A stretch of DNA of 64,000 bases from Dinoroseobacter sp049800835 (GCF_049800835.1 NZ_JBNAFU010000005.1:1-64000); one strand, 5' to 3'. Counted from the stretch's first letter, positions 29,110-37,986 are shown. Program-made: numbers and translations. Notes: a model not told the origin generated them from the sequence alone.

Positions 29110-29688
29110 ATGTTTTACAAAGACGATCGATTGGCGCTGTTTATTGACGGTTCCAATCTTTACGCCGCAGCCAAGGGGCTGGGCTTTGACATCGACTACA
29201 AGTTGTTGCGGCAGGAATTCATGCGTCGCGGAAAGTTGCTGCGTGCGTTCTATTACACCGCTCTCTTGGAAAACGATGATTACTCTCCGATCCGTCCTCT
29301 TGTCGATTGGCTCCACTACAACGGGTTCACCATGGTGACGAAACCCGCGAAGGAGTACACAGACAGCCAAGGCCGTCGGAAGGTAAAGGGAAACATGGAC
29401 ATCGAGCTGGCTGTGGACGCGATGGAACTAGCGCCCCACATCGACCATGCCGTCCTGTTTTCAGGTGACGGAGACTTCCGCCCATTGATCGCCGCCCTGC
29501 AACGCAGCGGTGTGCGTGTGTCGGTGGTCTCCACAATTCGGTCGCAGCCGCCGATGATCTCGGACGAGTTGCGCCGTCAGGCCGACAATTTCATCGAACT
29601 CAATGAGCTCAAGGAAATCATCGGTCGGCCACCGCGGGAGCCTCGCGAAGTTCGCGAACAGGCGCCCGAGGTTGAAACGGCGGAATAA
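29110..29688 (+). CDS. NYN-domain (LabA/DUF88) putative ribonuclease
   Basis: A 192-residue protein of the PIN-like NYN family. Acidic residues expected at the nuclease centre are present: D13 in ALFIDGSNLY, the NMDIELAVDAM aspartates and VLFSGDGDFRPLI. The C-terminus ends in a Pro/Glu-rich tail. The ATG at 29110 (preceded by an in-frame TTG) follows GAAGGGA. Family members degrade or process RNA. The gene has its own leader hairpin and terminator, so it appears to be a single-gene unit. Confidence 0.88.
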   Translation: MFYKDDRLALFIDGSNLYAAAKGLGFDIDYKLLRQEFMRRGKLLRAFYYTALLENDDYSPIRPLVDWLHYNGFTMVTKPAKEYTDSQGRRKVKGNMDIELAVDAMELAPHIDHAVLFSGDGDFRPLIAALQRSGVRVSVVSTIRSQPPMISDELRRQADNFIELNELKEIIGRPPREPREVREQAPEVETAE

Positions 29689-29711
29689 ACTACCCCCCTA
29701 TCGCCACGATC

Positions 29712-29736
29712 AGACCCGCCTTAGCGCGGGTCTTTT
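29712..29736 (+). terminator. Terminator after the NYN-domain gene
   Basis: AGACCCGC pairs with GCGGGTCT around CTTAGC, followed by TTT. Confidence 0.8.
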
Positions 29737-29951
29737 CTTTGGAGGGTCGTCATCCGCGCTCTTGGGGTCTGCGCATCGACCTGTTGCGTGTTTCTACGAT
29801 GTAGGCGCAAAGTTTCCAGGTGCACGCGCGCACATCCATCGCGCCCTCTACGTGAACCCGTTTTCATCCATCGCGGCAATGGCGCTCTGGCCAAGGCTCT
29901 CGCCAAGGCTTATTCAGAAGGCGTCTGCTGTATTCTGACCCGAGGCGATCC

Positions 29952-30902
29952 ATGACCAAAACGCCCTTGACCCTGTATCTGGCAGCGCCGCGTGGCTTCT
30001 GCGCCGGCGTGGATCGCGCCATCAAGATCGTCGAGATGGCTTTGGAGAAATGGGGCGCGCCGGTATACGTGCGGCACGAGATTGTTCATAACAAGTATGT
30101 GGTCGATGGCTTGCGCGAGAAGGGCGCGGTCTTCGTAAAGGAGCTGGATAATTGCCCCAATGACCGCCCCGTCATTTTCTCGGCGCACGGGGTGCCCAAG
30201 GCTGTCCCGGCAGAGGCGGCCCGACGTGAGATGATCTACGTCGACGCGACGTGCCCCCTTGTCAGCAAGGTCCATATCGAAGCCGAACGGCACCACGCCA
30301 ACGGGCTGCAGATGGTAATGATCGGACATGCGGGCCATCCAGAAACAATCGGTACAATGGGACAGCTTCCTCACGGAGAGGTCATCCTTGTGGAAACCGA
30401 AGAAGACGTTGCGCAGATCACCCCGCGCGATCCGGAAAAGCTGGCCTTCATCACGCAGACCACGTTGTCGGTTGACGACACCGCAGGCATTGTCGCCGCA
30501 CTTCAGGCCCGATTTCCAACTATCGTCGGTCCACACAAGGAAGACATCTGCTATGCGACCACGAACCGGCAGGGCGCTGTAAAAGCCATGGCGCCGAAGG
30601 CCGATGCAATGCTGGTGATCGGGGCACCGAATTCCTCGAACTCCAAACGTCTTGTGGAGGTTGGCCGCTCTGCCGGATGCGCCTATGCTCAACTGGTTCA
30701 GCGGGCGGAGGACATCGACTGGCGCGCGTTGGAGGGGATCGGGTCCATCGGGATCACGGCCGGGGCCAGCGCTCCGGAAGTGCTCGTCAATGAAGTGATC
30801 GATGCGTTCCGCGACCGATTTGATGTCACCTTGGAGCAGGTCGAAACTGCCGTCGAGAACGTTGAGTTCAAGGTGCCCCGGGTTCTGCGTGAACCTGCCT
30901 GA
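29952..30902 (+). CDS. ispH: 4-hydroxy-3-methylbut-2-enyl diphosphate reductase
   Basis: The [4Fe-4S] enzyme of the last MEP-pathway step, making IPP and DMAPP. The 316-residue protein has three cluster cysteines in context: AAPRGFCAGVDRAI, VDATCPLVSKVH and the later GAPNSSNSKRL region. Length is normal. The 263 bases between the NYN gene and ispH hold a terminator and no other gene. Confidence 0.97.
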   Translation: MTKTPLTLYLAAPRGFCAGVDRAIKIVEMALEKWGAPVYVRHEIVHNKYVVDGLREKGAVFVKELDNCPNDRPVIFSAHGVPKAVPAEAARREMIYVDATCPLVSKVHIEAERHHANGLQMVMIGHAGHPETIGTMGQLPHGEVILVETEEDVAQITPRDPEKLAFITQTTLSVDDTAGIVAALQARFPTIVGPHKEDICYATTNRQGAVKAMAPKADAMLVIGAPNSSNSKRLVEVGRSAGCAYAQLVQRAEDIDWRALEGIGSIGITAGASAPEVLVNEVIDAFRDRFDVTLEQVETAVENVEFKVPRVLREPA

Positions 30903-30961
30903 GACATAGTGTGCGCGCGTGGTGAATAGACAGGCGGTCCAGCGCGTGCCACGGTCCGCAC

Positions 30962-31576
30962 ATGATTTCTGTCCAGTTTCTCATCACCGCCCTCGTTGTC
31001 GTCGCAGCCCCCGGCACCGGCGTTCTTTACACCCTTGCCGTTGCCCTCGGTCAGGGCCGTCGCGCGGCAATGGCTGCTGCCTTGGGCTGCACGTTTGGGA
31101 TTGTTCCGCATCTGGCGGCGGCGATCCTTGGTCTTACGGCCGTTCTGCACACATCTGCCGTGCTTTTCACGGCTGTGAAATTTGCTGGCGTGGCGTACTT
31201 GCTGTGGCTGGCCTGGCAGTCGCTGCGCTCGGGCGGGGCGTTGCAGGTCCGGCCTGACCGGTCGGCTGAGGCCCTGTTCCTGACGGCCCGCCGTGGCGCT
31301 CTGATCAATATCCTGAACCCGAAGCTGTCGATCTTCTTCCTCGCCCTCCTGCCGCCATTCCTGAGCGGCAATGCGGCCTCGGCAACCACCGAGATGCTGA
31401 TTTTAGGAAGCGTTTTCATGGGGATGACCTTTGGCGTGTTCCTGATCTATGGGCTCTTTGCAGCCAAGACGCGCGACTGGGTGCTGGGATCGGAACGGGT
31501 GATGGCGTGGCTGAACCGCACCTTTGCGACGCTCTTTGCCGCACTTGCGGGTCGCCTCGCGCTGGAGCGTGCCTGA
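30962..31576 (+). CDS. LysE-family translocator
   Basis: A 204-residue membrane protein with about six hydrophobic helices and the LysE/RhtB motif APGTGVLYTLAVALGQGRRA, then AALGCTFGIVPH. Family members export amino acids or derivatives; the substrate is unknown. It starts 59 bases after ispH. Confidence 0.9.
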   Translation: MISVQFLITALVVVAAPGTGVLYTLAVALGQGRRAAMAAALGCTFGIVPHLAAAILGLTAVLHTSAVLFTAVKFAGVAYLLWLAWQSLRSGGALQVRPDRSAEALFLTARRGALINILNPKLSIFFLALLPPFLSGNAASATTEMLILGSVFMGMTFGVFLIYGLFAAKTRDWVLGSERVMAWLNRTFATLFAALAGRLALERA

Positions 31577-31648
31577 CACTTGCAATCGGCCCGGTTTCGG
31601 GTACCTCCTCGGAGCACACCATCGACGTCCGCTCGACAGAGGCTTTTT

Positions 31649-32101
31649 TTGACACAGATCCCCCGCGCCGCCCTGATCCTTGGCCTTGCCGGATTGATCC
31701 CGTTCCTGTTCGGAACCGCCACGCTGTATTCAACCGCGCTGGCACAGTGGGGGGTATCTGCACTGGGGCCGCGGTTTGTGGGGCCATATGTGCAGGTTTT
31801 CTACGGCACGATCATCCTGTCTTTCATGTCCGGCGTGCTTTGGGGCTTTGCGACACAGGCCACGGGCGCAGTGGCCGCGACGGGCTATGCGTTGTCGGTC
31901 ATCCCCGCGCTTTGGGCGTTTTTCATGGTGGGAGGCGGCGCAAACGCGGCTGCGTTTTATCTGGCCGGAGGATTTATTGGACTTCTGGCACTAGATTACA
32001 TGTATTGGAAACAAGAACTTGCGCCACCATGGTGGATGCAGCTTCGTATTTTGTTGACCAGTATCGTCGTGGTTTGCCTTGGACTGACCGCCTATGCCTG
32101 A
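31649..32101 (+). CDS. DUF3429 membrane protein
   Basis: A 150-residue protein with about five hydrophobic helices, resembling DUF3429: FYGTIILSFMSGVLWGF and the C-terminal DYMYWKQELAPPWWMQLR are typical. The start is taken as TTG at 31649, with ACAGAGG six bases upstream; a frame open to 31580 gives a N-terminus that looks non-coding. It overlaps rnhA by eight bases. Function unknown. Confidence 0.75.
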   Translation: MTQIPRAALILGLAGLIPFLFGTATLYSTALAQWGVSALGPRFVGPYVQVFYGTIILSFMSGVLWGFATQATGAVAATGYALSVIPALWAFFMVGGGANAAAFYLAGGFIGLLALDYMYWKQELAPPWWMQLRILLTSIVVVCLGLTAYA

Positions 32102-32546
32102 TCTTTTTGCCTACACAGACGGCGCGTGTTCCGGGAACCCCGGCCCAGGGGGCTGGGGCGCGCTTCTGATCGCGCGCGACGGTGAAAAAGTGTTGAAAGA
32201 GAAAGAGTTAAGCGGCGGCGAGGCCGACACGACCAACAACCGGATGGAGCTTCTGGCGGCGATCAACGCGCTGGAGGCGCTTGAGCGTCCCTCAAACCTG
32301 ACGGTCGTGACCGATAGCGCCTATGTCAAAGGGGGTGTAACCGGTTGGATTCATGGCTGGAAACGGAATGGTTGGAAAACCTCCACCAAGAAACCGGTCA
32401 AGAACGAGGACCTGTGGCGCCGCCTCGATGAGGCGCAGGCGCGGCACAGCGTGACATGGGAATGGGTGAAGGGACATGCCGGGCACCCTGAAAACGAGCG
32501 CGCCGACGCGTTGGCCCGCGCCGGGATGGCCCCCTACAAACCTTAA
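32094..32546 (+). CDS. rnhA: Ribonuclease HI
   Basis: Cleaves RNA in RNA-DNA hybrids. The 150-residue protein has the four acidic residues in context: YTDGACSGNPGPGG, NNRMELLAAI, VVTDSAYVKGG and NERADALAR. It is in the same unit as the DUF3429 gene and converges with fmt. Confidence 0.97.
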   Translation: MPDLFAYTDGACSGNPGPGGWGALLIARDGEKVLKEKELSGGEADTTNNRMELLAAINALEALERPSNLTVVTDSAYVKGGVTGWIHGWKRNGWKTSTKKPVKNEDLWRRLDEAQARHSVTWEWVKGHAGHPENERADALARAGMAPYKP

Positions 32547-32574
32547 GCCTTTGTTCAGGAATGCGGGCGTTTGT

Positions 32575-32615
32575 ACGTTTTGTAGCACTCGAAAACCGGC
32601 CGTTTTACAAAATGT
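32575..32615. repeat. Inverted repeat between rnhA and fmt
   Basis: ACGTTTTGTA (32575-32584) and TACAAAATGT (32606-32615) are complementary at 9 of 10 positions across 21 bases. Each is followed or preceded by a TGTAGCA copy. No T-run follows. The role is not clear; it lies between convergent genes. Confidence 0.4.
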
Positions 32616-32668
32616 AGCAAACCGAATGGCTCGGGTTCATGTGATTTTCGGGCCACGAAACGGGTCGG

Positions 32669-33568
32669 TCAGGACACAGTTTCGGGCAACGTGAGGCCGC
32701 GCAGGATTTCTGCCGCTTGGGCCGGTTTCTTGCCAGCGCGTTGGGCGCGCGTGATCTCAACCGCGCCCGTGCCGCAGGCGATCGTGAAGCCGCTCAGGAC
32801 CTGCCCCGGCGCGCCTTGCCCCGTGGCGAGGCGCGCGCCGAGGAGTTTGACACGCTCCCCTGCAATCTCGCACCACGCGCCGGGAAAAGGGGAAAGGCCG
32901 CGGATCAGGCGGTCGACCTCGGCGGCGGGACGTGTCCAGTCGACGCGCGCCTCGGCCTTGTCGATCTTCTCGGCATATGTGACGCCGTCTCCGGGTTGTG
33001 GCTTGGGCGTGAGATCCGGCAGCCGGCTCAGCGCCTCGACAATCAGGTCGGCCCCGAGACGTGACAACCGGTCATGCAAGCCGCCCGTGGTTTCCTCCGC
33101 CCCGATCTCAACCCGGCCTTCCAGCAGAACCGGACCGGTGTCCAGCCCAGCCTCCATCTGCATGATGCAGATCCCGGTCTCGGCATCGCCCGCCATGATC
33201 GCGCGGTGGATGGGGGCGGCCCCACGCCAGCGCGGCAAGAGAGAGGCGTGGATGTTCAGGCAGCCCTGCGCAGGTGCATCGAGCACCGCTTGCGGCAGGA
33301 TCAGTCCATAGGCCACGACCACGGCGATATCGGCATTCAGAGCGGCAAACTCTGCCTGAGCCTCAGGCGTGCGCAGGGTCTTGGGGTGGCGGACAGGCAG
33401 GCCCAGCGCCTCCGCCCGGGTTTGCACGGGCGTGGGGCGGTCTTTCTTGCCGCGGCCCGCCGGGCGTGGGGGCTGGCAGTAGACGCAGGCGACCTCGTGC
33501 CCCGCCGCGACCAGCGCGTCGAGCACGGGCACAGAAAAATCGGGCGAGCCCATGAAAACGATCCGCAT
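32669..33568 (-). CDS. fmt: Methionyl-tRNA formyltransferase
   Basis: Formylates initiator Met-tRNA with 10-formyl-THF. The 299-residue protein has the MGSPDFSVPVLDALV opening, the active-site NIHASLLPRWRGAAP (Asn, His) and the later Asp, then the OB-fold C-terminal domain. It lies 14 bases beyond arsR on the same strand; def genes are 0.9 kb upstream. Confidence 0.97.
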   Translation of the reverse strand: MRIVFMGSPDFSVPVLDALVAAGHEVACVYCQPPRPAGRGKKDRPTPVQTRAEALGLPVRHPKTLRTPEAQAEFAALNADIAVVVAYGLILPQAVLDAPAQGCLNIHASLLPRWRGAAPIHRAIMAGDAETGICIMQMEAGLDTGPVLLEGRVEIGAEETTGGLHDRLSRLGADLIVEALSRLPDLTPKPQPGDGVTYAEKIDKAEARVDWTRPAAEVDRLIRGLSPFPGAWCEIAGERVKLLGARLATGQGAPGQVLSGFTIACGTGAVEITRAQRAGKKPAQAAEILRGLTLPETVS

Positions 33569-33582
33569 CTGTCAGCCTCTTC

Positions 33583-33909
33583 TCAGGAACGCGCCGCGCC
33601 GGTGCAGCATTCCCGCACCTCCGGGTGACCGGCGCAGCAATCCTCTAGCAGAAAGGCGAGGAAGGCACCAAGGGCTGGAAAGTTGGCGCGGTAGATCACC
33701 TGCCGGGAGCGTTTTTCCGATGTGAGCACACCCGCGCGTTCGAGCGCCGAAAGGTGAAACGAGCTGCGCGAGGAGGAGGCGCCGACTGCCGCCGCAACCT
33801 CCCCTGCCGGAGCGCCGTCCGGTCCGCGTGTTACGAGAAACCGCAACATGCGCAGGCGGGTCTGCTCGGACAGGGCCGACAGCATGCCCAGAACTTGACT
33901 CTCCTCCAT
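33583..33909 (-). CDS. ArsR-family transcriptional regulator
   Basis: A 108-residue metal- or metalloid-responsive repressor. The winged helix is clear (LSALSEQTRLRMLRFLV, then SSSRSSFHLSALERAG). The C-terminus has two vicinal cysteine pairs, DCCAG and ECCTG, as in arsenite sensors of the family. It is divergent from the DUF6428 gene and both starts flank the inverted repeat at 33908-33939. It lies between def and fmt, genes usually adjacent. Confidence 0.9.
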   Translation of the reverse strand: MEESQVLGMLSALSEQTRLRMLRFLVTRGPDGAPAGEVAAAVGASSSRSSFHLSALERAGVLTSEKRSRQVIYRANFPALGAFLAFLLEDCCAGHPEVRECCTGAARS

Positions 33910-33939
33910 ATTTCAATGATCCTTGAGATGTTGAGATAT
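33908..33939. promoter_or_regulatory. Candidate ArsR operator
   Basis: ATATTTCAA and TTGAGATAT form an imperfect inverted repeat (8 of 9 matching) with 14 bases between. It covers the arsR start codon and lies ahead of the DUF6428 start. Confidence 0.6.
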
Positions 33940-33955
33940 GAAAGGACGGTACGCA

Positions 33956-34417
33956 ATGCCCCCTGCCCCCGCAACACTGACAGACCTGATCGCGGATCTG
34001 AGCGCGCAAGACCCGGAGGCCGCCGCGGTGTTCCAACTGGACGGGCGGGACATTCAGGCAGGCTACCACGTGACCGAGTTGAAACTCGCGCGGATCGACG
34101 GGATCGATTGCGGTGGTCGGCGCAGCCACTGGCAGGAGGCGCAGATGCAGGTGCTGGACGGCTATGGTGGCAAGTGGATGCGCGCGGGCAAGCTGGCTGG
34201 CATTCTGCGCCAGTCCGCCGAGGCGCTGCCGGGTCTCGCCGACGCGCCCCTGTCGGTGGAGTTCGCGCCGGGCAATGCGCATCTGGCCCGGTACCATCTG
34301 GGCCCTTTAGGGACAGATGCAGAGGGCCGGTTGACCCTGCCACTGGTTGCGACACGGGCGGTGTGCAAACCGGCGGAGGACCATGCGCTGCGCGTGGGCG
34401 GCGCGCGCTGCTGCTGA
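33956..34417 (+). CDS. DUF6428 family protein
   Basis: A 153-residue soluble protein. The IQAGYHVTELKLARIDGIDCGG block, the LSVEFAPGNAHLARY stretch and the C-terminal AVCKPA segment match a family I recall as DUF6428, often next to ArsR genes. It ends GGARCC, a vicinal cysteine pair that could bind metal or metalloid. AAAGGAC precedes the ATG at 33956. The gene converges with the degenerate deformylase gene, six bases away. Confidence 0.75.
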   Translation: MPPAPATLTDLIADLSAQDPEAAAVFQLDGRDIQAGYHVTELKLARIDGIDCGGRRSHWQEAQMQVLDGYGGKWMRAGKLAGILRQSAEALPGLADAPLSVEFAPGNAHLARYHLGPLGTDAEGRLTLPLVATRAVCKPAEDHALRVGGARCC

Positions 34418-34423
34418 GACGGC

Positions 34424-34930
34424 TCAGCGCCGGGTTTTTCGCGATTTCTTGATCAGCATCTCGCGCTTGGTGCGGCTGAGATGGTCGATATACATCCGGC
34501 CGTTCAGGTGGTCGATCTGGTGCTGGATGCTGGTGGCCCAGAGCCCCACGAAATCCTGTTCCTTCACGGCCCCTGTTTCATTTAAGAACCGCACGGTCAC
34601 AGCACGCGGGCGGGAAATTTTGGCGAAGACGCCGGGCAGGTTCGGGGAGGCTTCCTCATGGTCTCGCATCTGGGCGCTGGCATGCAGGATCTCCGGGTTG
34701 GCGAAGCGGATCGCATGACCACGGTCGTCCGAGGCATCGACCACGGCGAGACGCAGCATTACGCCGATTTGCGGTGCGGCAAGGCCCACGCCAGGCCCCA
34801 TGCCCGGCATCGCCTCCATCGTGTCGATCATGTCCTGCCAGATCGCGCGAATGTCGTCCGTGATCGTTTCGACAGGCGCGGCAGGCGTCCGCAGGCGCGC
34901 ATCCGGATAGGGTACGAAGGGGCGGATCAC
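34424..34930 (-). CDS. Peptide deformylase-like protein, probably inactive
   Basis: A 168-residue deformylase paralogue. Motif 1 is kept (GVGLAAPQIG), but motif 2, EGCLS in active enzymes, reads EASPN, losing the metal-binding Cys, and motif 3, HEIDH, reads HQIDH, losing the catalytic Glu. It is therefore probably not a deformylase, though it may bind a substrate. The start is GTG at 34930 and overlaps the stop of the active copy (GTGA), so expression is coupled. Confidence 0.9.
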   Translation of the reverse strand: MIRPFVPYPDARLRTPAAPVETITDDIRAIWQDMIDTMEAMPGMGPGVGLAAPQIGVMLRLAVVDASDDRGHAIRFANPEILHASAQMRDHEEASPNLPGVFAKISRPRAVTVRFLNETGAVKEQDFVGLWATSIQHQIDHLNGRMYIDHLSRTKREMLIKKSRKTRR

Positions 34931-35445
34931 GCGCGGGCGCGCTCTCGCTTCAGCTTGACCATCTTGCGGGTGATCATCTGGCGCTTGAGCGGTTTGAGAT
35001 AGTCGATGAACAGCTTGCCGTTCAGGTGGTCGATCTCATGCTGGACGCAGGTCGCCCAGAGCCCGTCCATTCTGGCCGATTGCTCCGCCCCGTCGAGCGA
35101 TGTCCAGCGGACCTCGACCTCCGCCGGGCGTTCGACATCGGCGTATTGCTCGGGGATGGACAGGCAGCCTTCCTCGTAGGTGTTCAGGTCTTCGGATGAC
35201 CAGACAATCTCGGGGTTGATGAGCACCATGGGTTCTGGCTCGGCGTCTTTCGGGCTACAGTCGAGCGTGATGATCCGGTGCAGCACGCCGACCTGCGGTG
35301 CGGCAAGGCCAATGCCCGGCGCGTCGTACATTGTCGCCAGCATATCGTCAGCCAGCGCGCGCACCTCGTCCGAGACGCCGGTGATGGGCTCGGCGGTTTT
35401 CTTCAGGCGCGGATCTGGATGGATAAGGATCGGTCGAATGGTCAT
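34927..35445 (-). CDS. def: Peptide deformylase
   Basis: Removes the formyl group from nascent protein N-termini. The 172-residue protein keeps all three motifs: GIGLAAPQVG, EEGCLSIPEQ and the HEIDH metal site. The ATG at 35445 gives the usual N-terminus MTIRPILIHPDPRLKK; a frame open to 35526 is not supported. It is followed by its degenerate paralogue. Confidence 0.96.
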   Translation of the reverse strand: MTIRPILIHPDPRLKKTAEPITGVSDEVRALADDMLATMYDAPGIGLAAPQVGVLHRIITLDCSPKDAEPEPMVLINPEIVWSSEDLNTYEEGCLSIPEQYADVERPAEVEVRWTSLDGAEQSARMDGLWATCVQHEIDHLNGKLFIDYLKPLKRQMITRKMVKLKRERARA

Positions 35446-35545
35446 GACAGGTGATGTAAGCGAGTGCGGATTGCGGTGCAACATCGCCTTGCCCCTCCGG
35501 ACGGGCGCGTTAGGGTGAAGGCACACTCACAAGGACGAAAACAGA

Positions 35546-36721
35546 ATGGATTTTGACACGCCAAAGGACCGGCGTGGGACGGATTGCTCCAAGTGGGATC
35601 TGATGGAGCCTGCTTTTGGCGTTCCGACCGACGAAGGCCTTGCGATGTGGATCGCGGATATGGACTTCGCGCCCGCGCCGTTTTTGCAGAACGCGGTTCA
35701 GGGGCTGCTGGAGCGCGGGGATTACGGGTATTTTTGCGGGCTGGAACGGTACACGCAAGCGATCCAGTGGTGGATGCGCACGCGCCACGGCTGGGACGTG
35801 GACACGGACGCGATGTTCACGACCTATGGTCTGGGCAACGGGATCGCCATTACGCTGAACGCGCTGACCTCGCCGGGTGACGAGGTGATCACGTTCACCC
35901 CCGTCTACCATGAGTTCGCCATCAAGATCGGCAAGACCGGGCGCGTGGTGAAGGAACTGCCGCTGGTGCAGGACGCAGGTGGCCTCTACCGCATGGATTT
36001 CGACCACTATGAGACCTTGCTGTCGGGGCGCGAGCGGCTGGTGATGCTGTGCTCCCCGCACAACCCGGCGGGCAGGGTCTGGACCCGAGAAGAGCTGCGC
36101 GCGCTGGCGGCGTTTTGCGAGAAGCACGACCTGCTTCTGATCTCGGACGAGATCCACATGGACCTGACCTATGGCGGGCAGACGCACCTGCCGATGCCGG
36201 TGGCCGCGCCCGAGATCACTGATCGGCTGGTGATGACCACCTCTGCGTCCAAGACGTTCAATATCGCGGGGGCGCGGACGGGCACGATCTCGGTCCTTGG
36301 GGAGACGCTGCGCGAGAAGTTCCGGGCGTTTTTCCGTGGGCTTGATATGCAGCCGAACCTGTTTGGCGTGCGCCTGACGGAGGCCGCTTACACGCCCGAG
36401 GGTGCGGCCTGGGTCGATCAGCTGACCGCCTATCTGGAGGGCAATTACCGACTGTTCGAGGCTGGCGTGAATGCGATCCCGGGGCTGAAGCTGATGCCAA
36501 TGCAGGGCACCTACCTGTCCTGGGTCGATTTCAGCGGCACGGGGATGGAACGGGCCGAGTTTTCCGCCCGTGTGGCGGAGCGCGCAAAGATCGCCGCAAC
36601 GCCGGGCCATACGCTTGGCACGGGTGGCGAGACCTTCCTGCGGTTCAATCTGGGCACGCAGCGCGCACAGGTCGAGGCGGCGGTGAGCCGCCTGCAGGAT
36701 GCGTTTTCCGACCTTCAGTAG
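35546..36721 (+). CDS. MalY/PatB-type cystathionine beta-lyase (aminotransferase fold)
   Basis: A 391-residue PLP enzyme of fold type I. MalY/PatB proteins cleave cystathionine or cysteine conjugates. The N-terminal WIADMDFAPAPFLQNAVQ is typical of the class, LCSPHNPAGRVW contains the conserved Asn and Pro, ISDEIHMDL the Asp, and TTSASKTFNIAGARTG the PLP Lys. AAGGACG precedes the ATG. It is divergent from def and convergent with the next gene. Confidence 0.92.
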   Translation: MDFDTPKDRRGTDCSKWDLMEPAFGVPTDEGLAMWIADMDFAPAPFLQNAVQGLLERGDYGYFCGLERYTQAIQWWMRTRHGWDVDTDAMFTTYGLGNGIAITLNALTSPGDEVITFTPVYHEFAIKIGKTGRVVKELPLVQDAGGLYRMDFDHYETLLSGRERLVMLCSPHNPAGRVWTREELRALAAFCEKHDLLLISDEIHMDLTYGGQTHLPMPVAAPEITDRLVMTTSASKTFNIAGARTGTISVLGETLREKFRAFFRGLDMQPNLFGVRLTEAAYTPEGAAWVDQLTAYLEGNYRLFEAGVNAIPGLKLMPMQGTYLSWVDFSGTGMERAEFSARVAERAKIAATPGHTLGTGGETFLRFNLGTQRAQVEAAVSRLQDAFSDLQ

Positions 36722-36724
36722 GGC

Positions 36725-37075
36725 TTAGTGGCGCGGCAAGAGCGCGACCGGGGCAGCTTCGTCCCGGTCGTAATCGAGCGGTGGGGTCTCCCGCGCTTCG
36801 GTGACGCGCTTGAACTCATAGCGCATCTCGGGCCCGTCGAGCGCCGCGGTCACGATCAGCGCCTGATAGAGGTGCCGCCCGCCATCGAAGATATCCACCA
36901 GCCCGCGCAGGTTCGGCGTGTCTTCGACCGCCAGTGTGAAATCGCGCTCTCCGAAGGTGCGGATGGGAAAGCTGCTTTCCCCGATACGGACCTTGAGACG
37001 GTTCTTTTTCAGCGCGTCGCGCTTGCGGGCAAGGTTCAGGCCCTCCCGGACCTCTTTGGGCAGGTAACTCGACAT
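36725..37075 (-). CDS. Conserved-looking hypothetical protein
   Basis: A 116-residue protein that I do not recognise. The N-terminus is basic (MSSYLPKEVREGLNLARKRD with KKNRLKVR), the middle contains FPIRTFGERDFTLAVEDT and a LYQALIVTAAL strand. No signal peptide or membrane segment is seen. It could be a small regulatory or PilZ-like protein, but I have no firm evidence. It stops four bases from the convergent patB-type gene. Confidence 0.65.
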   Translation of the reverse strand: MSSYLPKEVREGLNLARKRDALKKNRLKVRIGESSFPIRTFGERDFTLAVEDTPNLRGLVDIFDGGRHLYQALIVTAALDGPEMRYEFKRVTEARETPPLDYDRDEAAPVALLPRH

Positions 37076-37171
37076 GATCGCACGTCCTTGGCAGCGCTCC
37101 CCCTGAGCACACGGTAAAGCTGCGTCAGAAATGAATTAAATCAAGGATTCCCCGGGGAGACGGGGGCGTCA

Positions 37172-37957
37172 TCAGCCATCTGTTGCCGAATTGGCGCGAA
37201 TACGCGGCCTGAGCACGTGTGGTATCGCGGGATCATACAATGCGCTGTCTCGGAACTCCTGAACCTCGGCCAACGCGGGGCCGACGAGGATCAGCGCGGT
37301 GCGGGTGATCTTTTCAGCACGCACTTTCTCGCGGATATCCGACAGGGTGCCGCGCAGGAACATCTGGTCGGGCCAGCCCACACGGTAGGCGATGATCACC
37401 GGGCAGTCCGCGCCATAGTGCGGGGTCAACACCCGCTCGATCTCGCGCAGAGCACGGATGCCGAGGTGGATGGCAAGCGTGGCACCGGTACGGGCGAAGT
37501 TCTCCAGCGTCTCATTGGGGGGCATGGAGGTCGATTTCATCGACACGCGCGTCAGGATGATCGATTGCGCAACCTCCGGAATGGTCAGTTCCTGCCCAAG
37601 GGCCGCGGCGGCGGCGGCATAGGCGGGCACGCCGGGCACGACCGCGTACGGGATATCATCGGCGCGCAGGCGGCGGATTTGTTCGGCAATCGCACCATAA
37701 AGCGATGGGTCGCCCGAATGGACGCGGGCCACGTCATGGCCGGCCTTATGCGCGGCGAGGATCTCGGCATGCGTGTCATCAAGCGTCATGGACGCCGTAT
37801 CAAGCACGCGGGCATTCGCAGGGGCATGGGCCACCACCTGTTCGGGCACGAGCGAGCCAGCATAGAGGCAGACCGGACAGGCTGCGATCAGGCGCTGCGC
37901 CTTGAGGGTCAGAAGTTCAGGGTCGCCGGGGCCCGCGCCGATGAAGTAAACGGTCAT
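37172..37957 (-). CDS. cobM: Precorrin-4 C(11)-methyltransferase
   Basis: Methylates C11 of precorrin-4 with SAM in the corrin pathway. The 261-residue protein is a classic tetrapyrrole methylase: the GAGPGDPELLTLKAQRL opening, the VARVHSGDPSLYGAIAEQI loop and GVPAYAAAAAALGQEL. The ATG at 37957 is preferred over the much longer frame. It is separated from cobJ by a gene on the other strand, so it is either read through or has its own promoter in 29 bases. Confidence 0.95.
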   Translation of the reverse strand: MTVYFIGAGPGDPELLTLKAQRLIAACPVCLYAGSLVPEQVVAHAPANARVLDTASMTLDDTHAEILAAHKAGHDVARVHSGDPSLYGAIAEQIRRLRADDIPYAVVPGVPAYAAAAAALGQELTIPEVAQSIILTRVSMKSTSMPPNETLENFARTGATLAIHLGIRALREIERVLTPHYGADCPVIIAYRVGWPDQMFLRGTLSDIREKVRAEKITRTALILVGPALAEVQEFRDSALYDPAIPHVLRPRIRANSATDG

Positions 37958-37986
37958 GGTGTTGTCCCTTTCACAGGAGCCGCGCG

